64,000 nt of DNA from NCBI RefSeq assembly GCF_001639105.2, contig NZ_CP028904.1:1-64000 (forward strand), read 5' to 3'. The notes under the pieces are model-generated. The model had not been told where the DNA came from. It did no database searches and saw nothing but the letters and a program-made list of their open reading frames with translations. This stretch comes from Azospirillum humicireducens (GTDB lineage: Bacteria; Pseudomonadota; Alphaproteobacteria; Azospirillales; Azospirillaceae). Made by a program: the position numbers and the translations under genes. Of this stretch, positions 17,423-25,907 are shown one piece after another. Each line of letters starts with the position of its first letter. Within the stretch, counting starts at the first letter, position 1.

Positions 17423-18423
17423 CGCGCCGCACCCTGTTGCGGAGCCTCGGCGGCAATCACGCGCTGGTCGATCGCACCGAAGAGGGGGCCGCCGTCGTCG
17501 CCCCTGGCCTCCATCCGCACCCGGTCGCCGAAGCGCATGAAGCCGGTGCGCGGCGCACCATGCTCGATGGTTTCGATGGCGCGGCGCTCGGCGATGCAGG
17601 CGGATCCGGCGCCGGGCTCGGCGCTCGACACCGTGCCGGAGCCGACGATGGTTCCGGCATGCAGCCGGCGGGTGCGGGCGGCATGGGCGATCAGCTCGAA
17701 GAAGCTGAAATTCATCCCGCCGCCGTTGGGATGGCCGAACCACTCTCCGTTCCAGTCCACCCGCAGCGGCAGATGGACCCGCCCGTCGCTCCAGGCCCGG
17801 CCAAGTTCGTCCGGCGTCACCGCCACCGGCGCGAAGGAGGTCGAGGGCTTGGTCTGGAGGAAGCCGAAGCCGGTCTTCATCTCGCGCGGGCCGAGGGCGC
17901 GCAGGCTGACGTCGTTCAGTTGCAGGACCAGCTTCACATGGCCGGCGGCCTCGGCGGCGGTGCAGCCCATCGGCACATCGTCCGTCATCACCGCGAACTC
18001 ACCCTCGAAATCGATCCCCAGCGCCTCGTCGGGCAGCGGCAGATCGTCGTGGGGGCCGAGGAGATCGTCGGAGGCGCCCTGATACATCAGCGGGATGGTG
18101 GCGGCATCCTCGATCGGCGGCAGATTGTAGGCAAGCTGCAACAGCCGGCCATGGTTGAGGAAGGCCGACCCATCGACCCATTGATAGCCCCGCGGCAGCG
18201 GCGCGTGGGCCTGCGCCGGATCGAAGGCGAAGGCGCCATCCGCCGTTCCGGCCTCCAGCGCGGCGGCCAGCGACAGCAGCGGCTCCTCGCACTCCGCCCA
18301 GCGTTCGACGGCATCCTGCAAGGTGGCGGCGATGGGGGCGGCATCAATGGCGCGGGTCAGGTCGCGGGACACCACGACCAGCCGGCCGTCGCGCCGCCCG
18401 TTCTTCAAGCTGGCGAGTTTCAT
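17419..18423 (-). CDS. Fumarylacetoacetate hydrolase-family protein (left set)
   Basis: A 334-residue FAH-family protein that probably hydrolyses or isomerises an acylpyruvate-like ring-fission product. The N-terminal about 90 residues form the small accessory domain; the catalytic domain has FEGEFAVMTDDVPMG (metal-binding acidic residues), QLNDVSLRALGPREM, KPSTSFAPVAVTPDELG and GTIVGSGTVSSAEPGAG. The last resembles the conserved G-T-x-x-G loop. ATG 18423 begins MKLASLKNGRRDGRLVVVS, typical of this subgroup. It lies 32 bases downstream of the monooxygenase gene and overlaps the SDR start. The paralogue at 29806-30783 belongs to a different FAH subgroup, so the two sets are not simple duplicates. 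Confidence 0.88.
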   Translation of the reverse strand: MKLASLKNGRRDGRLVVVSRDLTRAIDAAPIAATLQDAVERWAECEEPLLSLAAALEAGTADGAFAFDPAQAHAPLPRGYQWVDGSAFLNHGRLLQLAYNLPPIEDAATIPLMYQGASDDLLGPHDDLPLPDEALGIDFEGEFAVMTDDVPMGCTAAEAAGHVKLVLQLNDVSLRALGPREMKTGFGFLQTKPSTSFAPVAVTPDELGRAWSDGRVHLPLRVDWNGEWFGHPNGGGMNFSFFELIAHAARTRRLHAGTIVGSGTVSSAEPGAGSACIAERRAIETIEHGAPRTGFMRFGDRVRMEARGDDGGPLFGAIDQRVIAAEAPQQGAAR

Positions 18424-18455
18424 GACATCCGGCCTCCTGCCGGTCGCAACGGGGA

Positions 18456-19577
18456 TCAGATCGGCTGGGCGGTCAGTTCCAGCATCTGCCGGACGATGGG
18501 GGAGCGGTCGATGTCGACCTTGTTCATCTCCCACTCGCCGATCTGGATCGAGGTTTCGGCGATGTATTTGCAGCGCGGCAGGCGGCGGTCCATGTAAGCG
18601 GCGAAGACCCGCTCCAGCGGTCCGCCGCGCTCCAGCTCCTCGGCCAGCACCAGCACATCCTCGATCGCCATGCCGGCGCCCTGGCCCAGATGCGGGGTGG
18701 TGGCGTGGGCGGCGTCGCCGATCAGCACGACACGGCCGCGATGCCACGGCTCCGGGGTGAAGACCACCTCCAGCGGCTTGTAGACCACGCCCTCGGGGTC
18801 GGTGATCTCCTCGCGCAGCTCGCCGATCAGGCCGCCGAAGCCGGCCAGCCGCTCCCGCATCAGGGCGGGCAGCTGCGCCGTCTCCATGCGCGGATTGCCC
18901 GGTTCGACCGAGGTCACATACATGTACATCAGCTCGTCGGTCAGCGGCACCAGCCCGGCATTCGCCTCCGGCCCGGTGAAGGACATCAGATGGTCGACCT
19001 CCGGCCTGCGGCGGAAATTGTAGCGCCAGACCGATTGGCCGGTGAAGCGCGGGCGCACCGCGTCGCCCCACAGCAGGCCGCGCACCTTGGAGAACAGTCC
19101 GTCGGCGCCGATCACCAGATCGTAGCGTTCGCGCCGGCCGTCGGTGAACAGGATGTCCACCCCGTCGCCATCGTCATTCAGCGTTTCGACGGTGACGCCG
19201 AGACGCAGCGAGGCGCCCAACTCGGCCGCCGACGCCACCAGCACATTGTGCAGGGCGCGGCGCGATACGCCGACATTGGCCGGATAATCGGGACCGGCCA
19301 GCCGGTGCCCCGGAATGGTGGCGATACGCCCGCCATCGGTGCGGTAGATGCTGACATTGTCGAAGCTGAAGGCGGAATCGAGGAAATGGTCGAGGATGCC
19401 GAGCTGGGCGATGGCGCGCACCACGTTGCATTGCACGATGATGCCGACGCCGTAGACCGTCCAGTCCGGCTTCACCTCAACCAGATCGACGGCGAAGCCG
19501 CGGCGGCGCAACGCGATGGCCGCGCCCAGTCCGCCGATGCCGCCACCCACCACCAGGATCTTTTCGACGGGTTTCAT
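18456..19577 (-). CDS. Class A FAD-dependent aromatic monooxygenase (left set)
   Basis: A 373-residue single-component flavoprotein hydroxylase. The FAD-binding Rossmann motif is ILVVGGGIGGLGAAIALRRRG; the DG motif is VIGADGLFSKVRG; the GD motif is VVLIGDAAHATTPHLGQGAG. The pattern is that of para-hydroxybenzoate-hydroxylase-type enzymes, which insert an OH ortho or para to an existing phenol using NAD(P)H and O2. ATG 19577 has GGAGGG upstream. It probably acts just before the dioxygenase encoded 91 bases upstream, giving the catechol or trihydroxy ring to be opened. The right-set enzyme at 27082 shares architecture and similar motifs; FdeE of Herbaspirillum has the same role on naringenin. 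Confidence 0.9.
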   Translation of the reverse strand: MKPVEKILVVGGGIGGLGAAIALRRRGFAVDLVEVKPDWTVYGVGIIVQCNVVRAIAQLGILDHFLDSAFSFDNVSIYRTDGGRIATIPGHRLAGPDYPANVGVSRRALHNVLVASAAELGASLRLGVTVETLNDDGDGVDILFTDGRRERYDLVIGADGLFSKVRGLLWGDAVRPRFTGQSVWRYNFRRRPEVDHLMSFTGPEANAGLVPLTDELMYMYVTSVEPGNPRMETAQLPALMRERLAGFGGLIGELREEITDPEGVVYKPLEVVFTPEPWHRGRVVLIGDAAHATTPHLGQGAGMAIEDVLVLAEELERGGPLERVFAAYMDRRLPRCKYIAETSIQIGEWEMNKVDIDRSPIVRQMLELTAQPI

Positions 19578-19668
19578 GCTTTTCGTTCCCTCCGGAGACC
19601 GGCGGATTCGCCGCCGGTCCTTGGCCCATTCCTTGTTTTCCAGGCTTTTTGAGTCCAGCTCCGCCGCG

Positions 19669-20640
19669 TCATTTCCGCGGCGGCAGGAATTCCTTGTAGA
19701 ACTCGACGTCCCACGGCACCTCTTCCTGCATGAAGTGCGGCATCGAGTGCATCCAGGTCGCGGTACCGAAGCGGAACTCCCACTCGCGCGGGATCCAGTT
19801 GTCGTCGAGATAGTCGCTGTCGGCGCCGTATTCGGCCTCGCCGCCCGCCGGGCACAGCAGGTAGCAGAACAGGGCCGAGGCGATGCGGTGGCGGCCGGTG
19901 CCGAGGAAGCCGTGCTTCCAGCCCTGGCGCGTCATGTAGTTGGATCCGACCATCACCTCGTCGATGTCCTCGACACCGAAATTGCAGTGGTGGAAGGCCG
20001 GGTGTCCCGGCATGCCCGGCAGCTTGCAATCGGCCAGGAACATGTTGTGGTGATCGTTGGCGCCGTCGCAGCGGCTGTAGATGCCGACCTGCTTCTGGTG
20101 GTCGGACAGGCGGAACTTCAACCGGTCGCGGAAGAAGGCGAAGCTCTTCCAGTAATCCTCCACCGCGAAGACGACATGGTTCAGCGTCTTCGGCCGGGCG
20201 CGCCGCTTCCATTTGCGGTGCTGGTTCAGGCGGCCGACATGGCCCGGCGCGTTCAGCGGATCGGGGGCGTAGACCACCTTCTTGCGGTTGAAGACCCGCA
20301 GGCCGACCGGCAGGTCGCAGTCGGTGCGGAAACGCGCCGCCCCGTCCGGCCCGACCGTCACCTCGCGGTCGCTGCCGATGTCGCGCACCAGCCGGTCGAA
20401 GCTCTCCTGGCTGTCGACGCCCCAGATGGTCTCCTTGACGCCATAGCCCTGGTAGGTTCCCTTCGGAACGCTGGGATGGCCGTAGGGACGCAGCAGGACG
20501 GTTGAGCCCTCATCGAGGCGGAAGACGCTCTCCTCCGCGCTGCGCGACAGCAGCGGAAGGCCGAAATCCTCGAAGAAGCGGGTGCTGAGATCGAGATCCT
20601 CGACCCCGTACAGGACGGTATCGATGCCGACGATGGCCAT
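19669..20640 (-). CDS. Two-domain VOC extradiol-type dioxygenase (left set)
   Basis: A 323-residue protein with two vicinal-oxygen-chelate modules. The N-terminal module starts MAIVGIDTVLYGVEDLDLS. The C-terminal module carries candidate Fe(II) ligands: His in LNHVVFAVED, His in FHHCNFGVEDIDEVM and Glu in GGEAEYGADSDYLDDNW. This H-H-E triad is that of type I extradiol ring-cleavage dioxygenases. Length and the conserved GRHRIASAL block match the right-set paralogue. The start at 20640 follows a 287-base gap that holds an inverted repeat, so this gene is probably the first of an operon running through the cupin gene. Ring cleavage of a hydroxylated phenolic is the likely role. Confidence 0.85.
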   Translation of the reverse strand: MAIVGIDTVLYGVEDLDLSTRFFEDFGLPLLSRSAEESVFRLDEGSTVLLRPYGHPSVPKGTYQGYGVKETIWGVDSQESFDRLVRDIGSDREVTVGPDGAARFRTDCDLPVGLRVFNRKKVVYAPDPLNAPGHVGRLNQHRKWKRRARPKTLNHVVFAVEDYWKSFAFFRDRLKFRLSDHQKQVGIYSRCDGANDHHNMFLADCKLPGMPGHPAFHHCNFGVEDIDEVMVGSNYMTRQGWKHGFLGTGRHRIASALFCYLLCPAGGEAEYGADSDYLDDNWIPREWEFRFGTATWMHSMPHFMQEEVPWDVEFYKEFLPPRK

Positions 20641-20927
20641 GATGGAAGCCTCTTGATCAGGTGGCGTGCGACCATGCGGGAACCGGGACCGGGGCGCCGT
20701 CCGGGCAAGCCGGGGGCGTGGCGCACGGCGGCGCACGGATCAGCAGGGATGAATTCGGGAAGCGGCGGTCGGAAAGGTCGGTGAAGATCGTTCGTTGTCC
20801 GGACTGTTATTTCATACTGCACATTGGCCGAACCGCTGACCAATGGTCTGTTGCGATGTCTTGCATCGGTGGGACCGATGCATCGTCGGCGAAGGCTCGT
20901 CGTCCGTGATGCATCGGTCCGGCCGGA
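20641..20927. promoter_or_regulatory. Intergenic region with a 9-bp inverted repeat, probable operon promoter
   Basis: Between the dioxygenase start and the NIPSNAP gene stop. The perfect inverted repeat TGCATCGGT-GGG-ACCGATGCA occupies 20862-20882, and a third copy of TGCATCGGT lies at 20910-20918. CATTGG and CCAATG half-sites also flank a 12-base centre just left of the repeat (about 20824-20846). No T-run follows the hairpin on either strand, so an operator is more likely than a terminator. No gene is supported here. Confidence 0.5.
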
Positions 20928-21248
20928 TCAGAGCGGCGGCAGGCCGGGCAGAGTGGCGAGCAGCTGCGCCTCGACGGCACGGATGGCGCTGACGTCGAAG
21001 CCGTCCATGTCGGCGCGGAAGGCGTCGCTTTGCATATAGGCGGCGTTCACCGCGGCGATGTCGGCCCCTGGCGCGAAGGAGACCAGGGCGAGGACACGGG
21101 CCGGCGCGTCGGGATCGACCGACCGCCAGACGCCATGGACGGTGATGCCGAAGGCGGGCAGGCTTTCAAGATGGCGCGGCCAATGGACGGACAGGTAGCG
21201 GTCCGCCGCCTCGGCGCTGGCGAGCGTGTAGGTGCGAAGTTGGAACAT
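20928..21248 (-). CDS. NIPSNAP-like small protein
   Basis: A 106-residue protein starting MFQLRTYTLASAEAADRYL, with HWPRHLESLPAFGITVHGVW and a VLALVSFAPGADI strand. This is the dimeric ferredoxin-like (Dabb) alpha/beta fold of the NIPSNAP family. Members occur often in aromatic and terpenoid catabolic operons, but their reactions are mostly unknown; some related folds are monooxygenases or ring-isomerising enzymes. It is the third downstream gene of the transporter-led operon, 28 bases after the SDR gene. Confidence 0.75.
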   Translation of the reverse strand: MFQLRTYTLASAEAADRYLSVHWPRHLESLPAFGITVHGVWRSVDPDAPARVLALVSFAPGADIAAVNAAYMQSDAFRADMDGFDVSAIRAVEAQLLATLPGLPPL

Positions 21249-21276
21249 GGCTGGTCCTTAAAAGGGTGGCTGTGGG

Positions 21277-22071
21277 TCAATCGGCGATCAGCGTACCGCC
21301 ATCGACGACGAGCGTCTGCCCGGTGACGAAGGCGCCCGCCGGGCTGGCGAGGAATAGGACGGCGCCGGCCACCTCCTCCGGCGCCCCCATGCGGCCGAGC
21401 GGCGTGCGGTCGAGCCGGCGGCGCAGCGCCTCGGGTTTCTCCTTCAGCGGCCCGGCGAAGGCGGTGTCGATCAGACCGGGGGCCACCGCGTTGGCGCGGA
21501 TGTTCGCCGCCCCCCATTCCACCGCCAGATTGCGGGCGAGCTGAGCGTTGGCCGCCTTGGTCAGCGCATAGACGCCGAGATTGCGGTTGCCGCGCAGACC
21601 GGCGAGGCTGGACATGACGATGATGGACCCACCGCCACCCTCCGCCATGAGGGGGGCGGCGATGGTGCAGAGCCGGACCGTGGAGTCCAGGTTGATCGTC
21701 ATCATGGTCCGGTAGGCGTCGTCCGACACCCGGGCGCTCGGCCCCTCCTCCAGCGTGACGCCGGCATTGGCGACCAGGCTGTCGAGGCGGCCGAAGCGGT
21801 CGAGCGTGGCCGACAGCAGGGCGGACAGCTGTTCCGGCCGGCGGACGTCGCAGGCCACGGCCAGAGCCGTCAGGCCCCGGCCGCGCAGCCCGGCCGCCGC
21901 GGATTCGCAGGCCGCCCCATCCTCGCTGGACAGCACGACCGCCGCCCCGGCGAGGGCCGCCTGCTCCGCCACCGCCAGCCCGATGCCCCGGCCGGCACCG
22001 GTGACGACCATCACCCGACCGTCCAGGCGGAACAGCGGGCTTCCGCCGGCCCCTTCATGCTGCGATGTCAT
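21277..22071 (-). CDS. Classical short-chain dehydrogenase/reductase
   Basis: A 264-residue classical SDR. The cofactor motif is MVVTGAGRGIGLAVAEQ, then NAGVT, the active-site serine in IIVMSSLAGLRG, and the catalytic tyrosine/lysine in GVYALTKAANAQ. The ending VVDGGTLIAD is typical of the FabG/gluconate-dehydrogenase-like group. It should oxidise or reduce a hydroxyl/keto group, perhaps on an aliphatic fragment released by ring cleavage or on the substrate's heterocyclic ring. It sits 24 bases after the outer-membrane channel gene in the same direction. Confidence 0.88.
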   Translation of the reverse strand: MTSQHEGAGGSPLFRLDGRVMVVTGAGRGIGLAVAEQAALAGAAVVLSSEDGAACESAAAGLRGRGLTALAVACDVRRPEQLSALLSATLDRFGRLDSLVANAGVTLEEGPSARVSDDAYRTMMTINLDSTVRLCTIAAPLMAEGGGGSIIVMSSLAGLRGNRNLGVYALTKAANAQLARNLAVEWGAANIRANAVAPGLIDTAFAGPLKEKPEALRRRLDRTPLGRMGAPEEVAGAVLFLASPAGAFVTGQTLVVDGGTLIAD

Positions 22072-22095
22072 GACGATGCTTCCTTGTTGGGACCG

Positions 22096-23028
22096 TCAGA
22101 GCTTGAAGCCCACATTGAACCACAGGTTGTTTCCCTGGGTCCGATGTTCGGCCACCAGATCGCGCTGCCAGGATCCGCTGACATGCAGTCCGGGACTGAA
22201 GCTGTAGGTCAGCGACGGGCCGATGGCGAAGGCCTTGCCCTTGTTGCCATCGGAACCGACGCCGCGTCCCTTGTCGTCGGTGAGCTGCTGATAGGCGTAG
22301 CCGACCAAACCGACCTTGGTCGGGCCGAAATTCCAGCCGACCGCGTAATCGATATACAGCTCGTTGCCGGACGTGTAGTCGGTCGCCGTGTTCTTGGTGT
22401 TGAAAACGACGCGGGGCACCAGGGAGAGATCCAGCCCTTGCGGGTCGAAATACTTGTAGCCCAACACCGGCTGGATCGCCCAGTGGTTGGCCCCGATGTT
22501 GAACATGTTCTCCTTCTTGTAGCGGCCGGTGGGGGCGGCGATGTCCAGGCCGACGACCAGGGAATGGCCGTCCATGTGCCAGACCAGCCCGGCCGTTCCG
22601 GTCACGTCGGCGATGGAGGTCTGGGTGTCGCCACGGCCCATGATGCTGAGATCACCATGGACGACGGGAAGCACCAGCTGCCCCCAGACGTCCGCCCCCG
22701 CCAGCTTGATGTCGCTGACATGCAGTAGACGGAAGGTGTTGGAATAGGTCTTCAGCGAAAAATCTATGGGGATCTTGTTGCCGTTGCCGTCATTCAGACG
22801 GTTGGCTGCGTAAAAGTTCGTTTGCGACAATATATAAGTGCCGGGGAAGGGCGGAATGCCGGCGCCGTAGAACTGCGCCGAACCGCCGATATATTGCGAA
22901 GTTCCCCCTTCCGTCGCTTCGGCGGGGCTGGCGGCGAGGCCCAGCCATCCCGCCACGGCAACGGCGAGGGCCAGCGAGGAAACTCCACCGGAAATGCGGC
23001 TTTCACGAGAGTGCGCCATTACAGTCAT
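22096..23028 (-). CDS. Outer-membrane channel of the MetA-pathway phenol degradation family
   Basis: A 310-residue predicted outer-membrane beta-barrel of the phenol_MetA_deg family (PF13557). The signal peptide contains SSLALAVAVAGWLGLAASPAEA. The mature protein alternates polar and hydrophobic residues, has the family stretch GTAGLVWHMDGHSLVVGLDI and ends WFNVGFKL with a membrane-strand pattern. ATG 23028 has AGGAAGGGAACG immediately upstream. Such channels accompany catabolic clusters and probably take up hydrophobic aromatics. The gene follows the MFS transporter by about 100 bases, suggesting a two-membrane uptake route. Confidence 0.88.
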   Translation of the reverse strand: MTVMAHSRESRISGGVSSLALAVAVAGWLGLAASPAEATEGGTSQYIGGSAQFYGAGIPPFPGTYILSQTNFYAANRLNDGNGNKIPIDFSLKTYSNTFRLLHVSDIKLAGADVWGQLVLPVVHGDLSIMGRGDTQTSIADVTGTAGLVWHMDGHSLVVGLDIAAPTGRYKKENMFNIGANHWAIQPVLGYKYFDPQGLDLSLVPRVVFNTKNTATDYTSGNELYIDYAVGWNFGPTKVGLVGYAYQQLTDDKGRGVGSDGNKGKAFAIGPSLTYSFSPGLHVSGSWQRDLVAEHRTQGNNLWFNVGFKL

Positions 23029-23127
23029 CGTTCCCTTCCTGTCTTTTTTTGAATGCGGGGGTTTGTGCCGCCCCTCTGGATCGGGGGCGGTTCGGTCCGG
23101 CTTTTCGTGTTATTGGCCGGCTTCTCT

Positions 23128-24315
23128 TTATCGGCCGGTTTGGGTGCCGCGCAGGGTCAGCGTGGCGGTCACGGCAAGCAGAAGGCCGCAGAGGGCGAAG
23201 ATCCCGATCGCGCGAACCAGTCCGCCGGACGCATGCTCGACGGCGGCCACGACCAGCGGGCTGAGGAACTGGCCGATGAACACCGCCCCCATGAACAGCC
23301 CGGTGCCGCGTCCGCGCAGATCGAAGGGCAGTTCGGCCATCGCCACCGTCAGCAGCAGCGGCAGCGCGATGCCCCAGCCGAAGCCGTGCAGAACCGCACC
23401 GGCGACGATGCTTGGAAAATCGCCGGCCATCGCCATCGCCAGCAGCCCCAGCCCCATGCCGGCGAAGGCCAGCGCCGCCATCAGCGGCGTGGATTTGCGC
23501 GACAGGCGGCGGAACAGCAGGGCGCCGACGGGGATGGCGAGACTGCCGGTGGCGGTCGCCAGCCCGATCATCTGCGGCGAGGCGATGCCCTGGATCGCCA
23601 GGAGAAAGCCCATCTGGATCGGCACGATGTAGAACAGCAGGCTTGCCGTCAGCACCAGCAGGCTGACGGTGGCGAAGCGCCGCCAGGGAATGGCGGACGC
23701 GGTCTCCACCGTCTTGTGAAGCTCCTTCGGCGCCTCTTCAACCAGGAACAGGATGACCGGCGCGAGGAAGGCCGCCAGCCCGTAGATCGCGAAAGGCGTG
23801 CGCCAGCCCTGCTCGCCGAGCAGGCCACCCACGGCGATCAGCGGAATCGCCGACAGCGAGGCCACCACCGACTGCATCGCCAGCCAGCGTTCCCGCTCGC
23901 GGCCCTGGTTGTGATCGCAGATCAGCGTGGTCGAACAGGTCATCACCGCCGCCTCGCAAATCCCCAGCAGCGCGCGGGCCAGGATGATCGCCGGCAGATG
24001 GTCGAGCCAGATCGGCGCCACGCCGCAGGCCGCATAGACCAGCAGGGCGGCAACCAGCAGGCGCTTGCGCCCGAAGCGGTCGGCCAACCACCCGGCGAGC
24101 GGTGAGAACAGGGCCAGCATCAGCGCCGGGATCGTGATGGCGACCGGAACCAGAAGTCCGGCGTTCGGATCGGCGGCGAAGGCCCGGCTGATGTCGGGAA
24201 TGACCGGAGCGACGAGAACCGCCGCCATCACCGGCAGGATGACCGGCAGAATCAAGGACACGGATTGTGCGGTGGCGGCGCGCGACGGCACCACCTGCAC
24301 CAAGGCATCGGACAT
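23128..24315 (-). CDS. Major facilitator superfamily transporter (aromatic acid/phenolic uptake)
   Basis: A 395-residue inner-membrane transporter with about 12 membrane spans. The MFS signature after TM2 is GWLADRFGRKRLLVAAL, and the start of the second half has VGALLFRRLSRKSTPLM. Two adjacent ATGs exist (24318 and 24315); GGGAGGG lies 3 and 6 bases upstream of them, so 24315 is preferred. It is first in a - strand operon with the channel, SDR and NIPSNAP genes. Import of the aromatic substrate is inferred; efflux cannot be excluded. Confidence 0.85.
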   Translation of the reverse strand: MSDALVQVVPSRAATAQSVSLILPVILPVMAAVLVAPVIPDISRAFAADPNAGLLVPVAITIPALMLALFSPLAGWLADRFGRKRLLVAALLVYAACGVAPIWLDHLPAIILARALLGICEAAVMTCSTTLICDHNQGRERERWLAMQSVVASLSAIPLIAVGGLLGEQGWRTPFAIYGLAAFLAPVILFLVEEAPKELHKTVETASAIPWRRFATVSLLVLTASLLFYIVPIQMGFLLAIQGIASPQMIGLATATGSLAIPVGALLFRRLSRKSTPLMAALAFAGMGLGLLAMAMAGDFPSIVAGAVLHGFGWGIALPLLLTVAMAELPFDLRGRGTGLFMGAVFIGQFLSPLVVAAVEHASGGLVRAIGIFALCGLLLAVTATLTLRGTQTGR

Positions 24316-24318
24316 CAT

Positions 24319-24827
24319 GCACCCTCCCAAGGACGCGGTCCCGCACGGCCGGCAGCGGCGGCCATGGCGGTTGAATTTATGATTGTTGGTGGAAAGCGGC
24401 AGCGATGCCGAACTTTCAAATCCGGCGGCCATCTTGTGCGGCCGTTCCATCATCAGTCTACAAATCTGTTTGCGATGCGTGAAATCTTTCCTGCCGATGC
24501 GTCATATCGTCTGGACGGATGGATGGCCGGTTGCGCTCCTGTGGTTCACTCGGATTGGGGGGCTTCACCCCGCCGGCGACCATGCGGTCGCGCGCTGCGC
24601 ATGACGGGTTCGTGTGGAGCCTTGCCCACGGGCGTTCATGCCGATGCCCTGGGAAGTGACGCCCACCCCCAGCGGCGATGTGGCGGAAGCCAGCGGCGAA
24701 TGGGCGGGACCATCTCGGCCATCGGATAGGTCAGCCCATAACAGGCTGAGCCAAGATCCGCGTAAACCCGTGTCCACCGACCCGGTGCATGCCCGGTCGC
24801 CGGGCTTGCTGCCATTTCGGAGGAGGC
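24319..24827. other. Intergenic region upstream of the transporter operon
   Basis: No gene is supported in these 509 bases, although short open frames run through the GC-rich half (24600-24827). They have no recognisable motif and may be decayed sequence. The AT-richer half nearest the MFS gene is a plausible promoter. Two direct copies of GATGCGT lie at 24474-24480 and 24496-24502, 22 bp apart (two helical turns), and could be activator half-sites. Confidence 0.4.
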
Positions 24828-25748
24828 TTATGTGCCTGCTGCGATATGTCGGTGCGCACCCTCGACGATCCTGTCCTTGAGCCACTGAACCCCAGCGTCG
24901 CTCCGGCGCTTCGAATGCCATTGCACATGCTCGCGGATGAGCGGTGCAGGCATCGGCAGCGGGTAGACGGCAAGCGGGTACAACCGGCTGAAATGAAGGG
25001 CGTGTAGACCGTTGAGCAGCGCGAGACGATCGGTTTCGATGACCGAGGCGAGCACCGAATTGAAATTGTCGACCCTGACTTCGACGTTCACCTTGAGGTC
25101 GGTACCCCTGATCAGTCGCTGAACGAAGGAAGGGGCACGCCCCGGGCCGAAGCGGATGTCCACACAGGGGCGTTCAAGAAACTCCTGCATCGTCAGAGTG
25201 CCGTTGCGCGCCGGCGCCCCGTTCCACGCTATCACTGAAAGCCGGTCTTCGAACAGGAAGCGGGCCGGGTGATCGGCGAACAGATAATCCTCAATCGTAA
25301 TGAACAGATCGACTTCACCACGCTGGAAGCACTCCGCATGTTGGGCTGTCGGCGTGGCGAGATCGAATGTCAGCCTCGGCGCAACCTTTCTTATGTTCCG
25401 CAGAACTTCGGCCAGCATCACGTCGTATACATAGTCCGAAACCACAATGTGGAACTGCCGTTCCACCGTCGCAGGGTTGAACTCGATTGGTGTGGTGATC
25501 GTCGCGCGGACCAGGGTCAGGACTTCGCGCACCCGGCCGGCCAATTCGAGGCCGGTCTCAGTGGGCATCATTTTGTTCCCCACCTGCACCAGCAGGTCGT
25601 CGCCGAAGAACTGACGAAGACGTGCCAGCGAACCACTCATGGCCGACTGGCTCATGTTCAACCGCCTTGCGGCTCCGGAAACCGAGCTTTCCTCGATCAG
25701 GGCGTCGAACACGACAAGGAGATTGAGGTCCAGCCCGTCAAAACGCAC
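24828..25748 (-). CDS. Second NodD/FdeR-like LysR-family regulator
   Basis: A 306-residue LysR regulator related to the one at 13812 but clearly diverged. GTG 25748 (MRFDGLDLNLLVVFDALIEE) has AGGGG six bases upstream; longer open frames upstream overlap the divergent gene. The helix-turn-helix is RRLNMSQSAMSGSLARLRQFFGDD. The effector domain has GEVDLFITIEDYLFADHPAR and ends REHVQWHSKRRSDAGVQWLKD, the NodD-like terminal pattern. It is divergent from the right catabolic set and upstream of the transporter operon in the same direction, so it could control one or both. A phenolic inducer is inferred from family resemblance. Confidence 0.88.
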   Translation of the reverse strand: MRFDGLDLNLLVVFDALIEESSVSGAARRLNMSQSAMSGSLARLRQFFGDDLLVQVGNKMMPTETGLELAGRVREVLTLVRATITTPIEFNPATVERQFHIVVSDYVYDVMLAEVLRNIRKVAPRLTFDLATPTAQHAECFQRGEVDLFITIEDYLFADHPARFLFEDRLSVIAWNGAPARNGTLTMQEFLERPCVDIRFGPGRAPSFVQRLIRGTDLKVNVEVRVDNFNSVLASVIETDRLALLNGLHALHFSRLYPLAVYPLPMPAPLIREHVQWHSKRRSDAGVQWLKDRIVEGAHRHIAAGT

Positions 25749-25907
25749 GTCATTCCCCTGCGATGGCCGCGAACAGTTCAAGTTGACCAATTGGTGTTGG
25801 AAAAAGCAATCAGTCTTACCGATAGGTTCTATCCGAAGAAACGCGTTCCCGCTGCGGCGGGCGGCGGCTAGCCTCAGCGGACCGAAACCAGACTGCCGGG
25901 GATGGCC
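25749..25907. promoter_or_regulatory. Divergent promoter region with ACCAATTGGT palindrome
   Basis: The region separates the second LysR gene from the amidohydrolase gene. The perfect 10-bp palindrome ACCAATTGGT lies at 25786-25795, about 40 bases from the LysR start. It is followed by AT-rich sequence (GGAAAAAGCAATCAGTCTTACC) suitable for promoter elements. This is the expected place for the LysR binding site; the exact operator is not defined. Confidence 0.45.

Noticed and set aside
23068-23090. CCGCCCC...GGGGCGG hairpin between the MFS and outer-membrane channel genes as a terminator.
   Set aside because: On the coding strand it is followed by A-rich, not T-rich, sequence, and both genes are probably one operon.
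24614-24880. Short + strand open frame between the MFS and LysR genes.
   Set aside because: Low-complexity composition, no ribosome site and no family motif; it also overlaps the end of the LysR gene in antisense.
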